DNA of 5,589 nucleotides. Origin: Candidatus Thorarchaeota archaeon. GTDB taxonomy: Archaea > Asgardarchaeota > Thorarchaeia > Thorarchaeales > Thorarchaeaceae. Shown one piece after another: positions 1 to 5,589 of this stretch. How positions within the stretch are numbered: the stretch's first letter is position 1; each line of letters starts with the position of its first letter. The notes under the pieces were generated by a model, which was not told where the DNA came from, made no database searches, and saw only the letters and a list, made by a program, of their open reading frames with translations. A program made the position numbers and the translations under genes. The stretch is taken from the NCBI GenBank assembly GCA_016840245.1, contig JAEOST010000276.1:1-5589 (forward strand), written 5' to 3'.

Positions 1-2
1 GA

Positions 3-1025
3 GGTCAAGCCGAAAGGACACTTGCCTACATGGTGTTCGAAAAAGTAGCGACCGGTGCAGGAGACATTAGTGGATATGGTCCGGCTATAGGCTTGATTCT
101 GCTAGTAATATCACTTCTTGGATTCCTAGCAATTCGAAAGTATTCCTCTCTCAGGTCTTATGCTGCTGGCACAAAAGGGGGTCAATGGAACCCACGTACA
201 AGGAAGTTGACTGGAAGAGGAACACTTCTGATATACCTAATATTGATTCCACTTCTGTTCTTAGCACTCATACCTCAAATATCAGTCATTCTCCTCTCTC
301 TAACTACCTCAGCTGGGACTGAGGTGGTCATTCCTGAATTATCTCTGGATAATTACATCTTTATGGGGGCTACGTATCCGAATGTTGTTTCATCCATTTA
401 TCTGACGTTGTTCTATGGTGCAATTGCAACGGTCATAATTGTAGCTCTGGGTGCAAGTGCAGCTTATCTTATAGCACGGAAGGATATACCCGGTAAGACA
501 GCTCTGGATATGCTTGTTACAGCTCCAATTGCACTTCCAGGTATAGTAATAGCAACTGGGTACTTCACTTTGTTCTATAATTCGCCTTTCTTCCCAGCAG
601 GTGCACCCGCATTTCTAATCATCATGTCTTATACAATACGGAAATTTCCGTTCACTGTGAGAGCTGCCTATGCAGGTCTCCAATCAACACCTGTTGATCT
701 AGAAGAAGCTGCGCAAAATATGGGTGCTAGTAAAAATAAGACATTTACGTCAATCACGTTACCACTCATTGGAGTAAGTGTACTTGCAGGGTCTCTCCTG
801 TCATTTGTTTACTCGGTCAGTGAGGTCAGTACAAGTATCATATTGGGTAGTGTGGGTGAGAATCAGGCACCAATGACGTATTGGACGTACCGGTTGGCGG
901 CAACGCAAGATGGAGTTGGCCCAGCTGCGTGTCTGGGCGTTCTCATGATGGCTCTTCAGATGGCTGTCATCACGATTACGAACAAAATCCTTGGAGCTAG
1001 GTCATCAGCGATGACCGGTATATGA
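3..1025 (+). CDS. ABC transporter permease, FbpB/PotBC-like, 5'-partial (C-terminal half of a probable two-domain permease)
   Basis: This is the membrane channel subunit of an ABC importer. The frame is already open at base 3, nine codons before the first ATG at 30, so that ATG is probably internal and the gene starts outside the window. Numbering from that Met, one hydrophobic segment at about 17-36 is followed by a basic linker (about 37-65) and then six further membrane segments near 66-91, 121-148, 157-182, 192-210, 247-270 and 296-318. Six helices make one standard permease domain, so the lone first helix looks like the end of an upstream fused domain, as in two-domain ferric-iron permeases. 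The EAA loop that docks on the ATPase is clear at about 225-246 (EEAAQNMGAS, then a phenylalanine and a LPL). The ATPase gene follows after 9 nt. The substrate (ferric iron, polyamine or another small solute) cannot be decided, and no binding protein is visible. Confidence 0.88.
   Translation, partial: GQAERTLAYMVFEKVATGAGDISGYGPAIGLILLVISLLGFLAIRKYSSLRSYAAGTKGGQWNPRTRKLTGRGTLLIYLILIPLLFLALIPQISVILLSLTTSAGTEVVIPELSLDNYIFMGATYPNVVSSIYLTLFYGAIATVIIVALGASAAYLIARKDIPGKTALDMLVTAPIALPGIVIATGYFTLFYNSPFFPAGAPAFLIIMSYTIRKFPFTVRAAYAGLQSTPVDLEEAAQNMGASKNKTFTSITLPLIGVSVLAGSLLSFVYSVSEVSTSIILGSVGENQAPMTYWTYRLAATQDGVGPAACLGVLMMALQMAVITITNKILGARSSAMTGI
303..328 (+). other. Inverted repeat / potential RNA hairpin inside the permease gene
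   Basis: The arms at 303-312 and 319-328 form ten consecutive pairs, one of them a G-U wobble, around the six-base loop CTGGGA. The inner seven pairs (ACCTCAG with CTGAGGT) are perfect. The repeat lies in the permease coding sequence, in the codons just after the second visible membrane segment. It is not followed by a T-run, so it does not resemble an intrinsic terminator. A role is not established and chance is possible. Confidence 0.4.
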
Positions 1026-1031
1026 GGTGAT
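1024..1031 (+). promoter_or_regulatory. Shine-Dalgarno site of the ABC ATPase gene, overlapping the permease stop codon
   Basis: GAGGTGAT matches the centre of the archaeal anti-SD complement GGAGGTGATC and ends three bases before the ATG at 1035. Its first two bases are the last two of the permease TGA stop (1023-1025). A ribosome finishing the permease therefore stops on the binding site for the next gene, which suggests translational coupling and confirms the ATPase start. Confidence 0.85.
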
Positions 1032-1034
1032 AGA

Positions 1035-2195
1035 ATGGTAGAGATTAAACTTGAGAACCTACGAAAGACCTTTGGCGATGTCATCGCCACAGACCAAGTG
1101 AATATGACAATACAGGAGGGAGAACTCACAACCCTCCTTGGGCCATCTGGTTGCGGAAAGACAACCCTATTACGTCTGATAGCAGGATTTTACGTACCAG
1201 ATTCAGGCCAAATATTCTTTGATGATAAAGAAATGACTGAAGTTCCACCGCATCGGCGTAACACAGGTATGTGCTTCCAGAACTATGCTTTATGGCCTCA
1301 CATGTCTGTCCACGATAATATTGGATACGGTCTGAAGTTGAAACGAGTAGATGGAATGAAGTACACCAAATCTGCCATTGATAAACGAGTCATCACAGCA
1401 CTTGAACTCGTTCATCTAGAGGGCTTGGGAGGACGGCATATCCATCAACTCTCGGGTGGTCAGCAGCAACGAGTTGCTCTAGCAAGAGCACTCTCAATAG
1501 AACCTGATGTACTACTACTCGATGAACCACTATCAAACCTTGATGCAAAGCTGAGGATTGAGATGCGTGAGGAAATCATCCGAATCCAGAAAGAACTCAA
1601 TATCACTACAGTCTACGTGACTCATGACCAGCATGAGGCTTTAAGCATCTCAGACAGAGTAGCTGTAATGGACCTCGGATACGTACAGCAATTCGATGCT
1701 CCTCGAGAGATATACTCCAAACCTCAAACAATCTTCGTTGCTGACTTTATTGGCCAGTGTACATTCATAGATGGGGTGATACAATCCATTGGAGATAATA
1801 TCAAAGTCCAGCTCCCAGATGGTCAGGTAGTCAGTGGCATTACCACTATTGAGGGCTATCCATTCCAAACAGGTGAGGAAGTCAAGTGTGCGATACGTCC
1901 GGAGGACCTACGTCTTGAGAGGGAAACAGCTAAGGACAATGTGATAACTGGCACTGTTGCACGTACAATCTATGTTGGAAGTGCGTTGGAGATTTACTTT
2001 GACGTAGGCGATGTCCATGCACAGGCTCTATTGGATCCAGATATTCCTGTAAAGACTGGAGATCAAATCAAACTGTATGCACCCATGGACGAGGTGATGG
2101 TTCTACCACTAGGTGGCGTTCATGCACTGCGTAAGGTTCCTGGTCACGCTATGGCAACCGCAGAGGGTCCATCAGTCACTTCTGATAATGCCTAG
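1035..2195 (+). CDS. ABC transporter ATP-binding protein, FbpC/PotA/MalK-like, with C-terminal TOBE-type region
   Basis: This 386-residue cytoplasmic ATPase powers the importer whose permease is encoded just upstream. All nucleotide-binding motifs are intact: an A-loop aromatic at F13, Walker A GPSGCGKTT at 36-44, the Q-loop glutamine at 82, the signature LSGGQQQRVALARAL at 139-153, Walker B VLLLDEP at 159-165 with catalytic E164, the D-loop SNLD at 167-170, and the switch histidine H197 in THDQ. Residues from about 235 form the OB-fold/TOBE regulatory region, including the family-typical CAIRPEDLRL at 285-294. The length fits the MalK/PotA/FbpC group (about 350-390). The last 20 or so residues are low in hydrophobics and look like a loose tail. 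The start is fixed by a strong Shine-Dalgarno site. The 3' end overlaps the convergent tgtA gene by 20 bp. The family covers iron, polyamine, sugar and other substrates, so specificity is left open. Confidence 0.93.
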   Translation: MVEIKLENLRKTFGDVIATDQVNMTIQEGELTTLLGPSGCGKTTLLRLIAGFYVPDSGQIFFDDKEMTEVPPHRRNTGMCFQNYALWPHMSVHDNIGYGLKLKRVDGMKYTKSAIDKRVITALELVHLEGLGGRHIHQLSGGQQQRVALARALSIEPDVLLLDEPLSNLDAKLRIEMREEIIRIQKELNITTVYVTHDQHEALSISDRVAVMDLGYVQQFDAPREIYSKPQTIFVADFIGQCTFIDGVIQSIGDNIKVQLPDGQVVSGITTIEGYPFQTGEEVKCAIRPEDLRLERETAKDNVITGTVARTIYVGSALEIYFDVGDVHAQALLDPDIPVKTGDQIKLYAPMDEVMVLPLGGVHALRKVPGHAMATAEGPSVTSDNA

Positions 2196-4203
2196 TATCA
2201 ACAGCCACGCCTCTGTCAAATGCTATCATCTCAGGTCCACTGAGTAACGTTCGTCCAGTAGCCAGTAGTTTACCAGAGGGATTGACCAGTAGAACCTCTT
2301 CTCCAGCTCTGAGTTTAGGATGCGCAGTTTCCACAAATTTAGCGAGAGCAGACTTTCCCTTTGATACAAATTCAGCAGCATCCGCATCAACAGTCACCAA
2401 ATATTGTTCACTCAGACCTGCTTTAATCAGCTCTTGTCCACCTTCTAATGTTGGTGTGAGAAGACCTGATGTTGGTACCAAGGTGAAGAGGATGGCCTTG
2501 TTTCTGTTCACATATCGAATCTTGCGAGTTGCTTTAGAGTATGTCACAGACAGATCGTCCTCCTCTAAGAATGAAGGGGAATCTATAATCCATTGATATG
2601 CTATCAAACCGCCAATCTTTCTCTCCCACCAGCGTTTACTTGGTGACGGCTCCTTGAGTGTTTCTATTAGCTCATCAACTGATTCAAAACGTGAATCAAT
2701 ACTTCCTTCAAAAGAGCTGTAAATGACATCAGTTGGAGTCTCTCTAGAAAGCCAGAATATACTATCTGATTTGGATTGACCTAGAACTTCACGCACTCGT
2801 TCTTCAACTAAATTCAGAGTCATAATATCAAGGGTCTTTGGATAAATGCACTGCTGTGCTGGGTGTACATGCTCATACTCCCATGGTACAATTCCAAATG
2901 GAGTTACAAACATTAGTAAAACTTCACTAGGTGTATGTTGTCTGATTCGCTCCACAATCTTCACAGTAGTTTCAGAATATGGGCGGTCTCCTAGATGTGG
3001 TATTAGAACCATCGTCTCAGTGTTTCTAAATGGATACCTACTGACTATTCGATTGTGAAATCTAATGATCGCAGGATGCATAGAGGTTTCCCAACCAGTG
3101 TACAGAATGGAGGATGTATTTGCGACTGGTTCAAAGGGTACAATCTGATCAATATATTTCAACATGACCTTTAGAGCTTGAGTAAGAGTTGGGTGCGACC
3201 TTGCGCGTGTGGCTGCTAGCTCGAACAACTTGCCATCCCTGATTGCTTGTCTCACGCGTCGCATCTCAGCCGCGCTGACATACAAATTATGACGCATCAG
3301 TTGTAAGGAGCGCTCGTTCTCAGACATGGCCAACAATGAATCCACATCATGTGTGCTACATACAGGACATTCGCAGGGAAGCTCTCTAAGTTCATTGAGA
3401 TGCACTGTTCCAGAGGTTAGCAACATTCTACCTGCATCAGCAAATTTCGCATAGGATGCTGAGTCAAAGAAATCGCATCCAAGCAATGCTGCTTGTGCAA
3501 AGAACATTGGATGACCACATCCAAAGAGATGAACAGGTCTGTTGAGTGGTAAGTGTTTCTTTGCAGCCATTGTTGCATCCACAATGTCTGCGTACCTATA
3601 TCTCTCCATTAAGGGAACGACTCCACCGATAGGATGCACATCGAAATCCAGTCTACCCATTGATTCAGCAGAGAATTCACGCAGGTCTGGAAAAACGCCT
3701 CCTTGGATTGTGCCGGCTAACATCATTTTGTCTTTAATCCCGACTGAAACTTTCGCTCGTTCCAATGATAACTTTGTATCAGCCTCAACCTTCTCCCGAC
3801 CCACCTTGGGGTCTGAGAATACATCAAGAATAGTTCCAATATCTGAGCCAATACTCTTTTGAAACTCAACGATCTCAATTGGGTCAATTTCTCCCTCAGG
3901 GAGACCATGGAAGTACATCTGAAATGTTCCCGAGTCTGTCATAATGGGTCCATCAAAGTCCAATAACCCATGCACACCCTCCGATAGAGCAACCTCTCGA
4001 AATTTGTCATTCGAACTGATTATGTATGAATTTGTAATGACTATCTGAAAACCAAAGTCATCCACCATAGACGAGGGTGTGATAGCCTTCTTTGCAGGAT
4101 GAATTACTGGCATCAGCAACGGAGTTGTCAAGGTTCCATGTTTTGTTGCGAATTTGCCAATCCTTGCCAATCCATCTTTGGCCTTGATTTCAAAGTTACC
4201 CAT
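2176..4203 (-). CDS. tgtA: Archaeosine tRNA-guanine transglycosylase (ArcTGT) with C-terminal PUA domain
   Basis: ArcTGT exchanges guanine-15 in the tRNA D-loop for preQ0, the first tRNA-bound step towards archaeosine. Numbering from the chosen start (675 residues), the catalytic barrel spans about 1-345, with the active-site aspartate D90 in TDSGTFQ, the nucleophile D247 in FFDSASY, and the zinc set C277, C279, C282 and H305. Residues about 365-520 resemble the C1/ArcS-core region (VTPFGIVPWEYEHVHPAQ at 433-450). About 525-600 is C2-like, and 601-675 is a PUA domain, which in this family binds the acceptor end of tRNA. The frame has an earlier ATG at 4281. The start at 4203 is preferred because it begins with the family-typical FEIKAKDGLARIG, has a GGGAG site upstream, and does not run almost into hflX. 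ArcS (TgtA2) is the main alternative; intact catalytic and zinc residues and an eroded ArcS motif argue against it. Confidence 0.93.
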   Translation of the reverse strand: MGNFEIKAKDGLARIGKFATKHGTLTTPLLMPVIHPAKKAITPSSMVDDFGFQIVITNSYIISSNDKFREVALSEGVHGLLDFDGPIMTDSGTFQMYFHGLPEGEIDPIEIVEFQKSIGSDIGTILDVFSDPKVGREKVEADTKLSLERAKVSVGIKDKMMLAGTIQGGVFPDLREFSAESMGRLDFDVHPIGGVVPLMERYRYADIVDATMAAKKHLPLNRPVHLFGCGHPMFFAQAALLGCDFFDSASYAKFADAGRMLLTSGTVHLNELRELPCECPVCSTHDVDSLLAMSENERSLQLMRHNLYVSAAEMRRVRQAIRDGKLFELAATRARSHPTLTQALKVMLKYIDQIVPFEPVANTSSILYTGWETSMHPAIIRFHNRIVSRYPFRNTETMVLIPHLGDRPYSETTVKIVERIRQHTPSEVLLMFVTPFGIVPWEYEHVHPAQQCIYPKTLDIMTLNLVEERVREVLGQSKSDSIFWLSRETPTDVIYSSFEGSIDSRFESVDELIETLKEPSPSKRWWERKIGGLIAYQWIIDSPSFLEEDDLSVTYSKATRKIRYVNRNKAILFTLVPTSGLLTPTLEGGQELIKAGLSEQYLVTVDADAAEFVSKGKSALAKFVETAHPKLRAGEEVLLVNPSGKLLATGRTLLSGPEMIAFDRGVAVDTRHYQK

Positions 4204-4212
4204 TGTCGTTCT

Positions 4213-4217
4213 CTCCC
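4213..4217 (-). promoter_or_regulatory. Shine-Dalgarno site deciding the tgtA start
   Basis: On the minus strand GGGAG is followed by nine bases and then the ATG at 4203-4201. The alternative upstream ATG at 4281 has no purine-rich site before it (the preceding bases read GGCTAGAAGTCA). This supports translation from 4203. Confidence 0.6.
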
Positions 4218-4264
4218 ACTCTTGTTTGTGTTCTGGATGAATCTTTTGCTTTGTCACTTGAATC

Positions 4265-4276
4265 AAACGCTTTAAG
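4265..4276 (+). promoter_or_regulatory. Putative TATA box with BRE-like A-tract for hflX; possibly shared with divergent tgtA
   Basis: CTTTAAG at 4270-4276 is centred 28 bases before the hflX ATG, and AAA at 4265-4267 sits where the purine-rich BRE is expected. Archaeal TATA boxes lie about 26-27 bases before the transcript start, which would place the start at or next to the ATG at 4301. On the other strand the same element reads CTTAAAG and would give tgtA a leader of about 40 bases carrying its Shine-Dalgarno site. The assignment is inferred from spacing and a short motif only. Confidence 0.45.
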
Positions 4277-4300
4277 ACCATTGACTTCTAGCCAACATCA

Positions 4301-5589
4301 ATGGATGTCGGAAAAGCTGTTCTCATTCAACGGCGTCGTTACCAAGAACCCGATTTGATGGATGAGTTCAGAGCACTTGCCACAACAGCTGGCTATGAAA
4401 TCATAGGATCCTTCAATATAGTCAGTCCTCCGTCTGCTCGATTTGGCATCCGAAGTGGCAAGGTAGAAGAAATTGGCACATGGATTGAAGTAAATGAACC
4501 TGAATACGTTCTCTTCTCACCCAGCCTCAAATCCAGTCAGGTCTTTAGACTGATGGAAGAGTGGGAGATTGAGGTACGTGACCGTACACAGATAATCCTG
4601 GAAATATTCGATAGGCATGCTAAAACCCCTCAGGCAAAATTACAGATTGAACAGGCTCGACTCAGTTATGATTTACCTTTCGAACGTCACCAGATACGAA
4701 TGCGTCTACAGAAAGAACACACTGGAGATCGCCCAGTAGCTGAACAGATTGGTGCTGGTGAAGATCTGCTCAATATGCGTATCAGGGATATCCGCCGTCG
4801 ACTTGCGATAATACGTGATAAGCTTGAAACAATATCAGACACACAGGTGCTGAAGAAGAAACGAAGGGCTCATCTTGGATTCTTGGAGATAGCAATTGCT
4901 GGCTATACCAACGCTGGTAAGAGTACACTACATCGATCTCTCACTGGCTCAGATGTTGAGATAGCTGATGAGTTATTCACAACACTAGCAACAAAAGCCG
5001 CGAGTTTGGATATACCCGGTCGCCAAGTGGTTATCTCCGACTCAGTTGGTTTCATTAGCGATTTACCCCGTGCTCTCCTTCAGGCGTTCAACACCACACT
5101 CATGGAGATAGCAGATGCAGATGTAATTGTACTAGTTGTGGATGCCTCTGATGCAACTGAGGAAATGTTACGCAAAGTTCAAGCTAGTTTAGACACCTTT
5201 AGTAAAGTTGGAGTAAATGGTATACCCATTATCACGGCGCTAAACAAGATGGACTTACTCCAGGAAGATGTCCTCTCATTGCAGATTGAGGCTCTGAAAG
5301 AACTGTGTAATCCAATTATCCCCATATCAGCACAGAATGAGGCGAATCTGGACAAACTCCTAGAGGCAATCAATGAAGAATTACCCAACTTGTATCGATA
5401 CTCAGTGTCGATTCCTTATGGAGATTCAGGGATGTCGATAATTTCGTGGTTACATGAAGTAGCAAGTGTTGAGAATCAAGAATATGTTGACGGTCAGATG
5501 AAAGTTGACGTCTTGCTCAGTCTTGAAACGTTGGACCGGCTCAGAAAGAAATTACCCGACGATGCCCTAACCTTGTTATCAGTCGAATC
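4301..5589 (+). CDS. hflX: HflX-family ribosome-associated GTPase, 3'-partial
   Basis: HflX proteins bind the large ribosomal subunit and hydrolyse GTP; bacterial members split stalled or stressed ribosomes. The frame stays open from 4301 through the last base, giving 429 complete codons with no stop. Residues about 1-120 form the HflX N-terminal domain (ARFGIRSGKVEEI near 46-58 and QIEQARLSYDLP near 115-126), followed by a basic helical linker at about 155-190. The G domain has G1 GYTNAGKS at 201-208, switch I LFTTLAT at 225-231, G3 DSVG at 247-250 (usually DTVG), G4 NKMD at 315-318 and G5 ISA at 342-344. Residues from about 365 form a C-terminal domain that some archaeal HflX proteins lack. 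An in-frame TAG at 4289-4291 rules out an upstream extension. No Shine-Dalgarno site precedes the ATG, in keeping with a leaderless transcript. It diverges from tgtA across 97 bp. Confidence 0.92.
   Translation, partial: MDVGKAVLIQRRRYQEPDLMDEFRALATTAGYEIIGSFNIVSPPSARFGIRSGKVEEIGTWIEVNEPEYVLFSPSLKSSQVFRLMEEWEIEVRDRTQIILEIFDRHAKTPQAKLQIEQARLSYDLPFERHQIRMRLQKEHTGDRPVAEQIGAGEDLLNMRIRDIRRRLAIIRDKLETISDTQVLKKKRRAHLGFLEIAIAGYTNAGKSTLHRSLTGSDVEIADELFTTLATKAASLDIPGRQVVISDSVGFISDLPRALLQAFNTTLMEIADADVIVLVVDASDATEEMLRKVQASLDTFSKVGVNGIPIITALNKMDLLQEDVLSLQIEALKELCNPIIPISAQNEANLDKLLEAINEELPNLYRYSVSIPYGDSGMSIISWLHEVASVENQEYVDGQMKVDVLLSLETLDRLRKKLPDDALTLLSVE

Noticed and set aside
1621..1637. Perfect six-base inverted repeat CTCATG / CATGAG with a five-base loop
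   Set aside because: It falls on codons for the invariant THDQxEA motif of the ATPase, so protein constraint explains it.
1650..1868. Minus-strand open frame of 72 codons inside the ABC ATPase gene
   Set aside because: It lies fully antisense to a well-supported gene, has no recognisable motif, and no convincing ribosome site was seen; taken as a coding shadow.
2196..2260. Search for a terminator after the ABC operon
   Set aside because: No stable inverted repeat or T-run was found after the ATPase stop, and the stretch codes for the tgtA C-terminus.
2257..2291. Three copies of CCAGTAG, two of them in tandem
   Set aside because: They encode LLATG and similar residues of the PUA domain on the minus strand; short, irregular and coding, so not a repeat array.
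2282..2596. Plus-strand open frame of 104 codons opposite the 3' part of tgtA
   Set aside because: It is antisense to the conserved C2 and PUA domains; its serine- and threonine-rich product looks like the reverse reading of a real gene.
2846..3058. Plus-strand open frame of 70 codons opposite tgtA
   Set aside because: It is antisense to the conserved C1/ArcS-like region and shows no domain.
3542..3862. Plus-strand open frame of 106 codons opposite the tgtA catalytic domain
   Set aside because: The opposite strand carries strongly conserved enzyme motifs; this frame has none.
3723..3908. Minus-strand open frame of 61 codons in another frame of tgtA
   Set aside because: It overlaps the catalytic barrel in a shifted frame with no motif.
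5179..5388. Minus-strand open frame of 69 codons inside hflX
   Set aside because: It is antisense to the G4 and G5 motifs of the GTPase and serine-rich; a coding shadow.

Overview
The window reads as archaeal chromosome of moderate GC content. The clearest sign is the minus-strand gene: an archaeosine-type tRNA-guanine transglycosylase with the catalytic, zinc and PUA parts of the archaeal family. The archaeal-style HflX, a Shine-Dalgarno site matching the archaeal anti-SD, and a TATA-like box about 28 nt before an apparently leaderless start agree with this. Moderate GC and the protein sequences would suit an uncultured lineage such as Asgard (Thorarchaeota-like) archaea, but that placement is a guess from overall look, not a search result.

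Layout. (1) Positions 1-2195, plus strand: the 3' part of an ABC transporter operon. The permease gene enters from outside the window and ends at 1025. The ATPase gene follows after 9 nt, with a strong Shine-Dalgarno site that begins inside the permease stop codon. (2) Positions 2176-4203, minus strand: tgtA, convergent with the ATPase gene and overlapping its 3' end by 20 bp. (3) Positions 4204-4300: a 97-bp divergent intergenic region, the only appreciable non-coding DNA here. (4) Positions 4301 to the window end, plus strand: hflX, cut off by the window edge before its stop codon.

How the genes work together. The permease and ATPase should form an importer of the ferric iron/polyamine/sugar type, with the binding protein expected upstream, out of view; its substrate cannot be read from these sequences. 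tgtA (archaeosine at tRNA position 15) and hflX (ribosome-associated GTPase) are both translation-related and diverge from one short promoter region. Coding density is very high and there are no tRNA or rRNA genes, insertion sequences, CRISPR arrays or clear terminators. The region looks like ordinary core genome. The points most worth a second look are the ArcS-like domain with an eroded motif inside the transglycosylase, the shared promoter, and variant motifs in HflX.
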